The notes: generated by a model not told the origin, from the sequence alone. DNA of 64,000 nt from Micromonospora sp. NBC_01740 (GCF_035920365.1 NZ_CP109150.1:7253349-7317348); one strand, 5' to 3'. Numbered from the stretch's first letter, positions 46,401 to 55,790 are shown. Numbers and translations: made by a program.

Positions 46401-46553
46401 GGCCGGGGCCTGCTCGGCCCCGCCAGCGTCGGCGTCGGCGGCGCCGGCGGCGTTCTCCGCCCCGGCGGTGTTCTCGACGGTGCTGCTGTCAGCGGTCTCG
46501 TCGGCCGGCTGTGAACCGGTCCGTTCGCCGCCCTCGGGCTCGTTCTCGAGCAT
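43404..46553 (-). CDS. rne: Ribonuclease E/G with long low-complexity N-terminus
   Basis: 1049 residues from ATG 46553 (GGAG 8 nt upstream). The first half is Ala/Glu/Pro-rich with basic Arg patches ([16 protein letters not shown]) and VEPEP repeats. The S1 domain (GTMAGNVYLGKVQNVLPSME) comes next, then the DNase-I-like core with catalytic Asp in TVIDVNTGKYTG and IVVIDFIDMV, and the zinc-link cysteines in ETCECCKGRG. The arrangement, with the scaffold region in front rather than behind, is usual for actinobacterial RNase E. It starts mRNA decay and rRNA processing. In the standard position upstream of rplU. Confidence 0.95.
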   Translation of the reverse strand: MLENEPEGGERTGSQPADETADSSTVENTAGAENAAGAADADAGGAEQAPAAPVRRRTTRRRATPLNQPEQTEVPVEASTAPVPGSGEALQAEVFAPVSGDLDAAPKATRRRRKATTAKASEEATAPPVEAAGPAPEVAAPPAAEAPVEADQAPAEPAAPPAKATRTRRKKAAPAAAEPAAETPSDALGADRTGAAPTEQPPAAAGIEPEAGTGFGAAAPPAAVSGAESRSGEVPPGVAVTPPAEEEPTEAVEPAVEPEPAVEPEPVVEPEPVVEPEPRTRRRRAALSAPTVLFMAPQPEDVPVARVVAPAPEPEPEEPAAEEPAEPARRRRRGRRDVEAVEVVEPEEPTEEAEEAAEDEDEDEDESAAARRRRRRGRRGRGRGKGGAEDAEDEESEEAAQAEAEESEGDEDEEGEGGDGLTRRRRRRRRRGAGDVEAGADDGVPTVVKIREPRKTVDEVQGVSGSTRLEAKRQRRRDGREQRRTRPPILSESEFLARREAVDRVMAVRQRGDRTQIAVLEDGVLVEHYVTRNSSGTMAGNVYLGKVQNVLPSMEAAFVDIGRGRNAVLYAGEVNWDTTGLEGRARSIEQALRSGDSVLVQVTKDPIGHKGARLTSHIALSGRHLVYVPHGNASGISRKLPDTERKRLRDVLKKLVPDGAGVIVRTAAEGASEDELARDVKRLQAQWEDIQAKAAEGGAPVLLYEEPDLVIRVVRDLFNEDFRELVIEGEQSYDIVESYLSHVSPDLVARLRRHVGTTDVFAEYRIDEQIIKGLDRKVFLPSGGSLVIDRTEAMTVIDVNTGKYTGSGGNLEETVTRNNLEAAEEIVRQLRLRDLGGIVVIDFIDMVLESNRELVLRRLTECLGRDRTKHQVTEITSLGLVQMTRKRIGAGLLEAFSETCECCKGRGLIMHTEPVPEKPRSGGGGAGEKVKAVASAVAAPAAAEQGAGTSRRRARKSAPAERTVAEVTETDADAAPNAEYHDTMGYDLSRYEADTAAAGEVADSQTGESARLAAPDDPDALSDADGDESEGGSGRRRSRRSGARRRTRP

Positions 46554-46684
46554 GGACGTTCTCCAGTTCTGGCTGCCCCGGGCGCGGGTGAGCGCTGCCA
46601 CGCAGGGTCGCCGCAAAAGTGTTTCCGCCGGGCGCGCACGGTGCGCGACCGCCGAAGTCTGCCTACCTGAACGTCGACCGACGG

Positions 46685-47419
46685 TCAGCGTTCACCGATG
46701 GTTGCCCCGTCGCGGTCCGCTTCCAACGGATCCGCGATCGCATCCTGCGCGGTCAGCGTGCCCTGTGCCAGCCGGATCACCCTCGGTGAGACCGGCGGCT
46801 CCAGGTCGGCCACCACGCGGAGGCCGGAAAGGACGTCATCGGGCCGCACGGAGGGGGTGACCTGCCGCACGACCAGTTCGAGTATCGCACACGGTACGGC
46901 CGGCGCCCCGGAAGGCGTCTCCGGCGACGCGATCACATCGATGCGGATCACCGCTGCCCGGGCGTCGAAGGTGCGCCGGCCCTGCTTGGTCATCCGCTCG
47001 ACCAGCACTTCCTCGGCGGCCGTGAAGGCGGAAACCGCCCGTTGCAGGACGGCTGGGTCGACCTCGGGCAGCTCGATGCGCCAGTGCGACGCCTCGATCC
47101 GGTCGGCAAGACTCCCGCCGGCGGCCACGACGGCGTCGAGCACGTCGAGACCGGGCGAGAGGGCCGCGTCCAGCGCGGCGCGCAGCTCCGCCGGGTCGAC
47201 CTGCTCGCGGAGGCCGATCTCCAGGTATTCCGCCTCGCTCGCCACGCCCGTCGGGGCCGCGCTGGCGTACGAGATCTTGGGGTGCGGGGTGAAGCCCTGG
47301 GAGAAGGCGATCGGCACGCCCGCCCGGCGCAGCGCCCGCTCGAACGCCCGGGCGAAGTCCCGGTGCGAGGTGAAGCGCAGCGGGCCGCGCTTGGCGTACC
47401 GGATCCGGACCCGCTGCAC
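46685..47419 (-). CDS. TIGR03936/DUF2344 radical-SAM-associated protein
   Basis: About 244 residues from GTG 47419 (MQRVRIRYAKRGPLRFTSHR). The frame extends to 47545, but those residues are unlike the family. The core RFTSHRDFARAFERALRRAG and GFTPHPKISYASAAPTG define the DUF2344 family. It is nearly always next to, or fused with, the B12-binding radical SAM protein encoded just upstream here. The joint function is unknown; the pair lies beside rne in actinomycetes, hinting at RNA modification (inference). Confidence 0.88.
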   Translation of the reverse strand: MQRVRIRYAKRGPLRFTSHRDFARAFERALRRAGVPIAFSQGFTPHPKISYASAAPTGVASEAEYLEIGLREQVDPAELRAALDAALSPGLDVLDAVVAAGGSLADRIEASHWRIELPEVDPAVLQRAVSAFTAAEEVLVERMTKQGRRTFDARAAVIRIDVIASPETPSGAPAVPCAILELVVRQVTPSVRPDDVLSGLRVVADLEPPVSPRVIRLAQGTLTAQDAIADPLEADRDGATIGER

Positions 47420-47582
47420 GACGGGTGCCTGGCCGCCCTCTGGCTGTGGTTTCCTACTGATCGTCGTGCTCCTCGTGTCGGAACCGGTTGATCGTGACGG
47501 CACTGCTCGCGACTCGCGTGCCGCTGACGATAACCACATGATCAACCCGGCGCACGGCGGGCGTGCCCGCCGTGCGCCGGAG

Positions 47583-49568
47583 CTACTGCTGGGCGCCGGT
47601 GGGGAGCTTCAGACCGTTGATCGGGGTGAGCGGGAGAAGCTTCTTCCCGGTCGGGCCGATCTGGATCTCGGTGTCCATCGACGGGCAGACGCCGCAGTCG
47701 AAGCACGGGGTCCACCGGCAGTCGTCCTGCTCGTACTCGCTGAGCGAGTCCTGCCAGTCCTGCCAGAGCCAGTCCTTGTCCAGGCCCGAGTCCAGGTGGT
47801 CCCAGGGCAGGACCTCCAGCTCGTCGCGCTGGCGGGTGGTGTACCAGTCGAGGTCGACGCCGAAGGCCGGCAGGACCTCGGTCGCCGCCTCCACCCAGCG
47901 CTGGTAGGAGAAGTGCTCGCTCCAGCCGTCGAACCGGCCGCCGTTCTCCCACACCCGCCGGATCACCGCGCCGACCCGCCGGTCACCCCGGCTGAGCAGG
48001 CCCTCGATCAGCGACGGCTCGCCGTCGTGGTAGCGGAAGCCGATCGCCCGGCCGAGCGACCGGTCCGCGTTGATCGCCTGCTTGAGCATCTTGAGCCGGC
48101 CGTCGATGACCTCCGGCCGCTCCATCGACGCCCACTGGAACGGGGTGTGCGGCTTCGGCACGAACCCGCCGATGGAGACCGTGCAGCGGATGTCCTTCGA
48201 GCCGGTGGCGGCCCTGCCGGCCCGGATGACCTCGTGGGCCATGTCCGCGATCTCGAGGACGTCCTCGTCGGTCTCGGTGGGCAGGCCGCACATGAAGTAC
48301 AGCTTCACCTGCCGCCAGCCGTTCGTGTACGCGGTGACGACGGTGCGGATCAGGTCTTCCTTCGACACCATCTTGTTGATGACCTTGCGGATCCGCTCCG
48401 ACCCGCCCTCGGGGGCGAAGGTCAGGCCGGTGCGCCGCCCGTTGCGGGACAGCTCCTGTGCGAGGTCGATGTTGAACGCGTCCACCCGGGTCGACGGCAG
48501 CGAGAGCGACACGTTGGTGCCCTCGTACTGCTGGGCCAGGCCGGAGCACATGTCGCCGATCTCGGAGTGGTCGGCCGACGACAGCGACAGCAGGCCCACC
48601 TCGTGGAAGCCGGAGAACTCCAGCCCCTCCCGCACCATCTGCCCGACGGTGGTGATGGAGCGCTCGCGCACCGGGCGGGTGATCATCCCCGCCTGGCAGA
48701 ACCGGCAGCCCCGGGTGCAGCCCCGGAAGATCTCCACGGCGTACCGCTCGTGCACGGTCTCGGCCAGCGGGACCAGGGGCTTCTTCGGGTACGGCCAGGC
48801 GTCCAGGTCCATGGTCGTGCGCTTGTGCACCCGGAACGGCACGTCCGCCCGGTTCGGCACGACCCGCTGGATGCGGCCGTCGGGGAGGTAGTCCACGTCG
48901 TAGAAGCGCGGCACGTAGACGCTCTCGGTGCGGGCCAGGCGCAGCAGCAGCTCGTCGCGCCCGCCCGGGGAGCCCTCGGCCTTCCACTCCCGCACGATCC
49001 CGGTGATCTCCAGGACCGCCTCCTCGCCGTCGCCCAGCACGGCGGCGTCGACGAAGTCGGCGATCGGCTCCGGGTTGAACGCGGCGTGGCCGCCGGCCAC
49101 GATCACCGGGTCGGCGTCGGTGCGGTCGGCGGCGAGCAGCGGGATGCCGGCCAGGTCGACCGCGGTGAGCAGGTTGGTGTAGCCCAGCTCGGTGGAGAAG
49201 GAGACGCCGAAGACGTCGAAGTCGCGCACGGAGCGGTGCGCGTCGACGGTGAACTGCGGCACGCCGTGGGCGCGCATCAGCTTCTCCAGGTCCGGCCAGA
49301 CCGCGTAGGTCCGCTCGGCGAGCACGTCGGGCAGCTCGTTGAGCACCTCGTAGAGGATCTGCACGCCCTGGTTGGGCAGGCCGACCTCGTAGGCGTCGGG
49401 GTACATCAACGCCCAGCGCACGGCCGCCGCGTCCCAGTCCTTGACCACCGCGCCCAGCTCGCCACCGACGTACTGGATGGGCTTGGTCACCTGGGGCAGC
49501 AGCGGCTCCAGCCGGGGCCAGACGGAATTGGCCGCGGCGGGGCGCGGCGTGGTGGACGGGACGCTCAT
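47583..49568 (-). CDS. TIGR03960 family B12-binding-domain radical SAM protein
   Basis: 661 residues from ATG 49568 (MSVPSTTPRPAAAN). The N-terminal B12-binding-like Rossmann region (DAYEVGLPNQGVQILYEVLN, SFSTELGYTNLLTAVDLAG) is followed by the radical SAM domain with FRGCTRGCRFCQAG (C-x3-C-x2-C) and GLTFAPEGGSERIRKVINKM. The C-terminal cysteine cluster CRWTPCFDCGVCPSMD may hold a second metal site. The family is widespread but uncharacterised, and occurs with DUF2344. A methyltransferase or methylthiolase-like reaction on RNA or protein is often suggested; nothing here proves it. Confidence 0.92.
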   Translation of the reverse strand: MSVPSTTPRPAAANSVWPRLEPLLPQVTKPIQYVGGELGAVVKDWDAAAVRWALMYPDAYEVGLPNQGVQILYEVLNELPDVLAERTYAVWPDLEKLMRAHGVPQFTVDAHRSVRDFDVFGVSFSTELGYTNLLTAVDLAGIPLLAADRTDADPVIVAGGHAAFNPEPIADFVDAAVLGDGEEAVLEITGIVREWKAEGSPGGRDELLLRLARTESVYVPRFYDVDYLPDGRIQRVVPNRADVPFRVHKRTTMDLDAWPYPKKPLVPLAETVHERYAVEIFRGCTRGCRFCQAGMITRPVRERSITTVGQMVREGLEFSGFHEVGLLSLSSADHSEIGDMCSGLAQQYEGTNVSLSLPSTRVDAFNIDLAQELSRNGRRTGLTFAPEGGSERIRKVINKMVSKEDLIRTVVTAYTNGWRQVKLYFMCGLPTETDEDVLEIADMAHEVIRAGRAATGSKDIRCTVSIGGFVPKPHTPFQWASMERPEVIDGRLKMLKQAINADRSLGRAIGFRYHDGEPSLIEGLLSRGDRRVGAVIRRVWENGGRFDGWSEHFSYQRWVEAATEVLPAFGVDLDWYTTRQRDELEVLPWDHLDSGLDKDWLWQDWQDSLSEYEQDDCRWTPCFDCGVCPSMDTEIQIGPTGKKLLPLTPINGLKLPTGAQQ

Positions 49569-49610
49569 GATGCCCAAGGGTACGCGGCCCGGCAGCGGCC
49601 ACCGCGCGCA

Positions 49611-49654
49611 CGCCGGTCGCCACGCCCTCGGGGCGCCGGTCGCCACGCCCTCGG
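49611..49654. repeat. 21-bp direct repeat
   Basis: CGCCGGTCGCCACGCCCTCG plus G occurs at 49611-49631 and again at 49634-49654, in the divergent region between the radical SAM gene and the proline-rich protein. Possible regulatory repeat or replication slippage product. Confidence 0.9.
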
Positions 49655-49765
49655 CACCTCGCAAGCGCCCGTCCGGCCTTGCGGTACCGGCGACGGCGGT
49701 GGCCGGAATCGCCCCGCTGGCGCATCGGTACTAACCTCGGACCGGCGCGAGAGGAGATTGCCGCG

Positions 49766-51394
49766 ATGCCGCAGCCGCAGCCGGGCACGGACCGGCCGGC
49801 CGACGGGAGCCCCCCGGGTCAGGACCAGGGTCCGGATCCGGCGGTCACCGAGGAGCCCCCGACCTCCCCCGCAACGCCCGCCCCCGCCGGCGGCACGGGC
49901 CCGGAGGGCACCCGTGAGCTGCCCACCGAAGACCCCGAGCCGACCGCGACGTCCGACATCGGGCAGGACCCGGACGACGCCGGGGCCGACGCCGCGCTGC
50001 CGGACACGGGCGACGCCACCGCGCCGCACGGCTCGGGCGACGCCGCCGGCCGGCCAGACCCGGGCGACGCCACCGCGCCGCAGGACGCCGACGACGCCGG
50101 GGCCGAGGACACCCGGGACGCCGGGCCCGGGCGGGTCGCCGGCACCGGCCCGGAGGGCACCCGCCTGCTGCCCGACGACGGCCCGTCGGCCGTGGGACCG
50201 CAGGGCACCCGGATGTTCCCCGGCGACGAGCGACCGGCCGTGGGGCCGCAGGGCACCCGGATGTTCTCCCCCGACGAGCTACCGGCCGAACCGCCCGCGC
50301 CCCGGTGGAGCGGTTCGGCGGCGGTGCCCCCGCCGAAGCCGCGCAAGCGGGCCTGGGGCGAATCGGCCGTGATCCCCCCGGTGCCGGCGCCTCCGCCGGC
50401 GCCCCCGCCCGAGCAGTCCGCCGAGCACCGCACGCCGGTCGACCCGTGGGCGGGCGCGGACACCGGCGGGTGGGACCTCCCGCCGCCCCCGCCGCCCTCG
50501 CCGACGTTGCCCTACCCCGCCGCGCCGTCGCCCAGGCCGTACTCCGGGCCACCGGCGCCACCCGTGCACTCCCCCGCGCCGCCGACCCCACCCGTGCACT
50601 CCCCCGCGCCGCCGGAGCCACCGCGTCCCGCACCGCCGCGGGTCGCGTACCCGGCCGCCCCGCCGCAGTCGGCGTACCCCGTCTCCCCGCCGCCGGTCTC
50701 CCGGGCGCCCGGCCCGGCGCGGCCGGCGTCACCCCCGCCTCCGCCGCCCGCGCCGCCGAGGCAACGTCGGGCGACGGCGCCGCCGGCCGGGCCGCCACCC
50801 GGCCAGCAGGCCCCCCGGGGGTACGCCCCGACGCCCGCCCGCAAGCGTCGCCGCTGGCCGTGGTACCTGCTGCTCATGCTGGCCTGCTGCTGCGGCTGCC
50901 CGGCCTACTACGGGGTGCCGATGGCGTCGCAGTACCCGGCCGAGGCCAGCCTGCCGGCCGAGGTGGCCGACCTGCGGCTGCGCGACGACAACACCAGCAA
51001 GGCGACCGCCAAGCAGTTGGAGGCGGACGTGCGCAAGGCGCACTGGCTGGCCGAGAAGACCTTCGCCGGCGTCTACGCCACGCCCGCCGGCAAGCGGGTG
51101 ACGGTCTTCGGCGGCACCGGCTTCCGGTTCACCCCGGAGTCCGACGCGGAGGACGAGATCACCCGGCTCACCGGGCAGTACTCCCTCGGCGAGGCCCAGG
51201 TGGTCGACACCGGCGTACGCGGCCGGCACCAGCGTTGCGCGGTGGGGCGCGCCGACGGCCAGGACGTGGTGGTGTGCACCTCGGTCGACCACGGCAGCAT
51301 CGCCACCGCGGTCTTCACCCGGCTCTCCCTCGACGACAGCGCCACCCTGCTCGGCACCCTGCGGGAGCAGATGGTCACGACCAGCCAGAAGTAG
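49766..51394 (+). CDS. Proline-rich membrane-anchored protein with exported domain shared with 62989-63672
   Basis: 542 residues from ATG 49766 (GAGAGGAGATTG upstream). Residues 1-360 are disordered, Pro/Ala/Asp-rich, with four copies of a GPEGTRxLP/GPQGTRMF motif (about 45, 128, 144 and 160) and long proline runs. One membrane helix (about 364-386, YLLLMLACCCGCPAYYGVPM) carries a Cys cluster. The exported C-terminal domain (390-542) has KRVTVFGGTGFRF, a Cys pair in RHQRCAVGR and VVVCTSVDHGSIATAVF. I do not recognise the domain, but it matches the last gene of the window. Monocistronic. Confidence 0.8.
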   Translation: MPQPQPGTDRPADGSPPGQDQGPDPAVTEEPPTSPATPAPAGGTGPEGTRELPTEDPEPTATSDIGQDPDDAGADAALPDTGDATAPHGSGDAAGRPDPGDATAPQDADDAGAEDTRDAGPGRVAGTGPEGTRLLPDDGPSAVGPQGTRMFPGDERPAVGPQGTRMFSPDELPAEPPAPRWSGSAAVPPPKPRKRAWGESAVIPPVPAPPPAPPPEQSAEHRTPVDPWAGADTGGWDLPPPPPPSPTLPYPAAPSPRPYSGPPAPPVHSPAPPTPPVHSPAPPEPPRPAPPRVAYPAAPPQSAYPVSPPPVSRAPGPARPASPPPPPPAPPRQRRATAPPAGPPPGQQAPRGYAPTPARKRRRWPWYLLLMLACCCGCPAYYGVPMASQYPAEASLPAEVADLRLRDDNTSKATAKQLEADVRKAHWLAEKTFAGVYATPAGKRVTVFGGTGFRFTPESDAEDEITRLTGQYSLGEAQVVDTGVRGRHQRCAVGRADGQDVVVCTSVDHGSIATAVFTRLSLDDSATLLGTLREQMVTTSQK

Positions 51395-51508
51395 CGGCTC
51401 CACCGGCTCGACGCCGTCGAGCGGGCCCGGCGGCCCGGTCGACAGGTCGCTGCGGTCCCACGTCCGCGACGGGGCAGCGGCGCGGCTCCGGCCGCCCCGT
51501 GCCCGGGC

Positions 51509-52204
51509 TCAGGCCGGGGCGTCGCCCGGGGTGGCGGAGTGCCCGCGCGGCGGGGCGTAGCGGGGCACGTACTCCTGGCCGGTGAGCTTCTGGATCTCGG
51601 CCATGACCTCGTCGGTCATCTCGCGCAGCGACGTGCGGTCGTCCGACCGGCCGGTGAAGTCGAGCGGCTTGCCGAACCGGATGGTGATCTTGGCGCGGCC
51701 GGGACGGGGCACCCGGGTGCCGATGGGCTGGGCCTTGTCGGTGCCGGTCATACCGACCGGGATGACCGGCACACCGGCCGCCACGGCCAGCCGGACCGCC
51801 CCGGTGCGCCCCCGGTAGAGCCGGCCGTCCGGCGACCGGGTCCCCTCCGGATAGACCGCGACCAGGTCGCCGGCCCTGAGCACCGGGATGGCGGCGTCGA
51901 ATGCGGACAGCGCCGCCCGACCGCCGGCCCGCTCGACCGGGATGGCGCCCAGGCCGGTGAGCACGTGCTTGGAGAGGGCGCCCTTCGGGCCGGTGCCCTT
52001 GAAGTACTCCGACTTGGCCCAGAACGCCAGGTGCCGGGGGACCACGGTGCCGAGGAACAGCTCGTCGGCGACCGAGAGGTGGTTGCCAGCGAAGATCGCA
52101 CCCCCCGCGTCCGGAATGTGCTCCAACCCCTCCACGGTCGGACGGAAGGCCAGCCGGAGCGCGGGCGCCACGGTGAGCTTGCCGATGGTGTAGAGCAGGG
52201 GCAC
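51509..52204 (-). CDS. 1-acyl-sn-glycerol-3-phosphate acyltransferase (PlsC family)
   Basis: 231 residues from GTG 52204, fixed by GGAGGA 3-8 nt upstream; the frame is open to 52261. The catalytic H-x4-D motif is GNHLSVADEL, and the glycerophosphate-binding motif is VYPEGTRSPDG. It acylates lysophosphatidate, or a related acceptor, in phospholipid synthesis at the membrane. The gene lies just downstream of ileS on the same strand but behind its terminator. Confidence 0.92.
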   Translation of the reverse strand: MPLLYTIGKLTVAPALRLAFRPTVEGLEHIPDAGGAIFAGNHLSVADELFLGTVVPRHLAFWAKSEYFKGTGPKGALSKHVLTGLGAIPVERAGGRAALSAFDAAIPVLRAGDLVAVYPEGTRSPDGRLYRGRTGAVRLAVAAGVPVIPVGMTGTDKAQPIGTRVPRPGRAKITIRFGKPLDFTGRSDDRTSLREMTDEVMAEIQKLTGQEYVPRYAPPRGHSATPGDAPA

Positions 52205-52318
52205 TGGTCCTCCGGCGGAGTGTGTGCGAACAGGCGGTGTCACCGTAACCGACGGGTCCACGCGTCGTCGCCCGGGTGGCGGGTCGACCGCCTGGTGAGC
52301 GGGCCTGTCGGGGCCGGT

Positions 52319-52354
52319 GGGGGCGGTCCGGCGACACTCCGCCGGACCGCCCCC
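52319..52354 (-). terminator. Terminator of ileS
   Basis: Perfect 15-bp stem GGGGGCGGTCCGGCG / CGCCGGACCGCCCCC with a 6-nt loop, 12 bp beyond the ileS stop. Confidence 0.9.
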
Positions 52355-52365
52355 GTCTCACCGAC

Positions 52366-55300
52366 TCATACCCTGCGGACGGCCACGGTCACCCGCTCGC
52401 CCTCGCCGACCTCCCCGGTGAAGCCGTCCACCCCGTCGGCGAAGTCGACGGAGTCGGCCAGCACCTCGCGGGCCACGAAGTCGGTGTACGCGGCCACCGC
52501 CGCACGCACCTCCTCGCCGGCCGACAACGCCACCACGATCCGGTCCGAGACGTCCAGGTCGGCGTCGCGGCGGGCCTGCTGCACCACCCGGACGACGTCC
52601 CGGGCCAGCCCCTCGGCGGCCAGCTCGGGGGTGACCTCGGTGTCCAGCACGACCACGCCCTCGCCGCCGGGCAGCGGCGCGGAGTGCTCGGCGTCGGCGG
52701 CGACCAGGCGCAGCTCGTACTCGCCCTCGGCGAGGGTGACGCCCGCGGCGACCGGGGCGCCGTCGACCAGCTCCCACTCCCCCGCCTTGACCGCCCTGAT
52801 GACCTGCTGCACCTGCTTGCCGACGCGGGGGCCGAGCGCGCGCGGCACCACGGTCAGCACCTGCTGGCAGTACGCCGACACCTCGTCGGTGAACTCCACC
52901 GCCTTCACGTTGACCTCGTCGGCGACCAGGTCGCCGAAGGGCCGCAGCTGCGCCGCGACGGGCGAGGCCACGGTCAGCGTCGACAGCGGCAGGCGCACCC
53001 GCAGGCCCTTGGCCTTGCGCAGCGACAGCGCCGCCGAGCAGACCTCCCGGGTGGCGTCCATCGCGGCGACCAGCTCGTGGTCGGCCGGGAACTCCCCGGC
53101 GGACGGCCAGTCGGTCAGGTGCACCGACCGCTCGCCGGTGAGGCCGCGCCAGATCTCCTCGGCGGTCAGCGGCGCCAGCGGCGCCACCACCCGGCACAGC
53201 GTCTCCAGCACCGTCCACAGGGTGTCGAACGCGTCGGCGTCGCCGGACCAGAACCGGTCCCGGGAGCGCCGCACGTACCAGTTGGTCAGCGCGTCCAGGT
53301 AGGACCGCACGGTGACGCAGGCGCCCGAGATGTCGTACGCGTCCATCTGCTCCTGGACCGTCGACACCAGCTCGTTCGTCTTCGCCAGCACGTACCGGTC
53401 GAGCAGGTGGGTGCTTGTCGTGTTCCGCTTCGCGGTGTACCCGTCGGCGTTGGCGTAGAGCGAGAAGAAGTACCAGACGTTCCACAGCGGCAGCAGCACC
53501 TGCCGGACGGCGTCGCGGATGCCCGGCTCGGTCACGGCCATGTCGCCGCCGCGCAGCACCGGCGAGGACATCAGCATCCAGCGCATCGCGTCCGAGCCGT
53601 ACGAGTCGAACACGTGGTAGACGTCCGGGTAGTTGCGCAGGCTCTTGGACATCTTGCGCCCGTCGGAGCCGAGCAGGATGCCGTGGCTGAGGCAGTTGCG
53701 GAACGCCGGCCGGTCGAACAGCGCGGTGGCCAGCACGTGCATGGTGTAGAACCAGCCGCGGGTCTGCCCGATGTACTCGACGATGAAGTCGCCCGGGTAG
53801 TGGTGCTCGAACCAGTCGCGGTTCTCGAACGGGTAGTGCACCTGGGCGAACGGCATCGAGCCGGACTCGAACCAGCAGTCCAGCACCTCCGGCACCCGGC
53901 GCATCGTCGAGCGCCCCGTGGGGTCGTCCGGGTTGGGGCGGACGAGGTCGTCCACCGCCGGCCGGTGCAGGTCGCTCAGGCGTACGCCGAAGTCCCGCTC
54001 GATCTCCTCAAGCGAGCCGTAGACGTCGAGCCGGGGATAGTTCGGGTCGTCGGACTTCCACGCCGGGATCGGCGAGCCCCAGAACCGGTTCCGGCTGATC
54101 GACCAGTCGCGGGCGTTGGCCAGCCACTTGCCGAACGAGCCGTCCTTGATGTGCCCCGGCGTCCAGTTGATCTGCTGGTTCAGCTCGACCATCCGGTCCT
54201 TGAACTTCGTCACCGCGACGAACCACGACGACACCGCCTTGTAGACCAGCGGGGTGTCGCAGCGCCAGCAGTGCGGGTACGAGTGGGTGTAGGTGTCCTG
54301 CTTGAGGACGACCCCCCGCTCCTTGAGCTCCCGGATCACCGGCTTGTTGACGTCGAAGACCTGCTCGCCCTCGTAGGGCGGCACCAGCGCGGTGAACCGG
54401 GTGTGGTCGTCGACCGTGACGATGGTGGGGATGCCGGCCGCGTTGCAGACGTTCTGGTCGTCCTCGCCGAAGGCCGGGGCCAGGTGGACGATCCCGGTGC
54501 CGTCCTCGGTCGTGACGAACTCCGCGCCGAGCACCTGGTAGGCGTTCGGGCCGGCCTGCTCGACGAGGAAGTCGAACAGCGGGGTGTAGCGGCGCCCGGC
54601 CAGGTCACGGCCGGAGACGGTGCCGACCTGCTCGTAGCCCTCCAGCTCCTTGGCGTACGCGGCCAGCCGCGCCGCCCCGACCACGTACCGCTGGCCGTCG
54701 CGCTCCAGCACGGCGTACTCGATGTCGGGGCCGACGGCGAGCGCCAGGTTGGACGGCAGGGTCCACGGCGTGGTGGTCCAGACGCCGAGGCGCACCGGCC
54801 CGCGCAGCAGCTCCGGCGCGCTCTCGTCGGGAGTCAGCGCGAACCAGACCGACAGCGTCGGGTCGTGCCGGTCCCGGTAGACGTCGTCCATCCGGGTCTC
54901 GGTGTTCGACAGCGGCGTCTCGCAGCGCCAGCAGTACGCCAGCACCCGGAAGCCCTCGTAGACCAGGCCCTTGTCGTGCAGGGTCTTGAAGGCCCACATG
55001 ACGCTTTCCATGTAGTCCAGGTCGAGGGTCTTGTAGTCGTTGGCGAAGTCGACCCAGCGGGCCTGCCGGGTGACGTAGCGCTCCCAGTCGTGGGTGAACT
55101 CCAGCACCGAGGTGCGGCACGCCTCGTTGAACCGGGCCACGCCGAGGTCGAGGATCTCCGCCTTGCTGGTGATGCCGAGCTGCTTCTCGGCGACCACCTC
55201 GGCGGGCAGGCCGTGGCAGTCCCAGCCGAAGCGCCGCTCCACCCGCCGACCGCGCATCGTCTGGTAGCGCGGCACGACGTCCTTCACGTAACCGGTGAAG

Positions 55301-55557
55301 AGGTGGCCGTAGTGCGGCAGGCCGTTGGCGAACGGCGGGCCGTCGTAGAACACGTACTCGTTGTCGGCGTCGCCCGCGACGCCGCCTCCGGCCGCGTCCG
55401 TGCTCTCCGGTCGCCGGCCGGAGGCCGGCCGGGCCTCGACGGAGGCCTCGAAGGTCTTGTCGGCCGTCCAGTGCTCCAGGACGCGGCGCTCGACCGCGGG
55501 CAGGTCCGGGCTCGCCGGGACGCCGGCGGCGGTCGGTTCGTGCAACGGATAGACCAT
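52366..55557 (-). CDS. ileS: Isoleucine--tRNA ligase
   Basis: 1063 residues from ATG 55557. The class I signature HIGH appears as [11 protein letters not shown], and KMSKS is in [13 protein letters not shown]. The long C-terminal region with anticodon-binding and extra domains ([20 protein letters not shown]) fits the eukaryote-like (type 2) IleRS group, which tends to be less sensitive to mupirocin. An insertion near residues 40-60 ([20 protein letters not shown]) is unusual low-complexity sequence just before the [15 protein letters not shown] motif. It is regulated by the T-box riboswitch directly upstream. Confidence 0.97.
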   Translation of the reverse strand: MVYPLHEPTAAGVPASPDLPAVERRVLEHWTADKTFEASVEARPASGRRPESTDAAGGGVAGDADNEYVFYDGPPFANGLPHYGHLFTGYVKDVVPRYQTMRGRRVERRFGWDCHGLPAEVVAEKQLGITSKAEILDLGVARFNEACRTSVLEFTHDWERYVTRQARWVDFANDYKTLDLDYMESVMWAFKTLHDKGLVYEGFRVLAYCWRCETPLSNTETRMDDVYRDRHDPTLSVWFALTPDESAPELLRGPVRLGVWTTTPWTLPSNLALAVGPDIEYAVLERDGQRYVVGAARLAAYAKELEGYEQVGTVSGRDLAGRRYTPLFDFLVEQAGPNAYQVLGAEFVTTEDGTGIVHLAPAFGEDDQNVCNAAGIPTIVTVDDHTRFTALVPPYEGEQVFDVNKPVIRELKERGVVLKQDTYTHSYPHCWRCDTPLVYKAVSSWFVAVTKFKDRMVELNQQINWTPGHIKDGSFGKWLANARDWSISRNRFWGSPIPAWKSDDPNYPRLDVYGSLEEIERDFGVRLSDLHRPAVDDLVRPNPDDPTGRSTMRRVPEVLDCWFESGSMPFAQVHYPFENRDWFEHHYPGDFIVEYIGQTRGWFYTMHVLATALFDRPAFRNCLSHGILLGSDGRKMSKSLRNYPDVYHVFDSYGSDAMRWMLMSSPVLRGGDMAVTEPGIRDAVRQVLLPLWNVWYFFSLYANADGYTAKRNTTSTHLLDRYVLAKTNELVSTVQEQMDAYDISGACVTVRSYLDALTNWYVRRSRDRFWSGDADAFDTLWTVLETLCRVVAPLAPLTAEEIWRGLTGERSVHLTDWPSAGEFPADHELVAAMDATREVCSAALSLRKAKGLRVRLPLSTLTVASPVAAQLRPFGDLVADEVNVKAVEFTDEVSAYCQQVLTVVPRALGPRVGKQVQQVIRAVKAGEWELVDGAPVAAGVTLAEGEYELRLVAADAEHSAPLPGGEGVVVLDTEVTPELAAEGLARDVVRVVQQARRDADLDVSDRIVVALSAGEEVRAAVAAYTDFVAREVLADSVDFADGVDGFTGEVGEGERVTVAVRRV

Positions 55558-55567
55558 CGGGGGTCGC

Positions 55568-55790
55568 TCTCCTCGCGCAGCTCACTGTCGTGTGGGTCTG
55601 CGAGGACGAGCCTTCTCGGGTACGCCTCGACGGCGCCCCCGGGCAGGCCCGCGGTACCACCCCGCTTGGCGGCCAGGATCGACCGCCCGCTCGTTGGCCG
55701 GCTGTGACGGGCCGGACCCGTCCGGTTCTACTGGGCCGGGGTGAACCGGCTGTTCTTCCGGAGGCTCACCGGTGATGGCCGGGTCATCGC
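55568..55790 (-). promoter_or_regulatory. T-box riboswitch for ileS
   Basis: On the minus strand GGGGTGGTACCGCG (55663-55650) is an almost exact T-box sequence, which pairs with the uncharged tRNA acceptor end. Upstream, the Stem I region GGCCATCACCGGTGAGCCTC has ATC (55776-55774) in the specifier position, the isoleucine codon that reads tRNA-Ile. Downstream, the GAGGAGA Shine-Dalgarno (55574-55568) lies just before the ATG, and no T-run terminator is seen between. This fits the translational T-boxes with short Stem I known for actinobacterial ileS: uncharged tRNA-Ile exposes the ribosome binding site. The 178 bp from here to the next gene show nothing clear. Confidence 0.93.

Noticed and set aside
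42381..46514. A 1377-residue plus-strand open frame opposite rplU and rne
   Set aside because: It is antisense to rne and rplU, whose motifs are clear. Its repetitive Arg/Leu/Gly/His composition is typical of GC-rich complementary frames.
46698..50372. A 1224-residue plus-strand open frame
   Set aside because: It runs antisense to the DUF2344 and radical SAM genes, then out of frame through the proline-rich protein. No domain is visible.
52276..55707. A 1143-residue plus-strand open frame opposite ileS
   Set aside because: It is the complement of ileS, with biased His/Arg/Val/Gly content and no motif.
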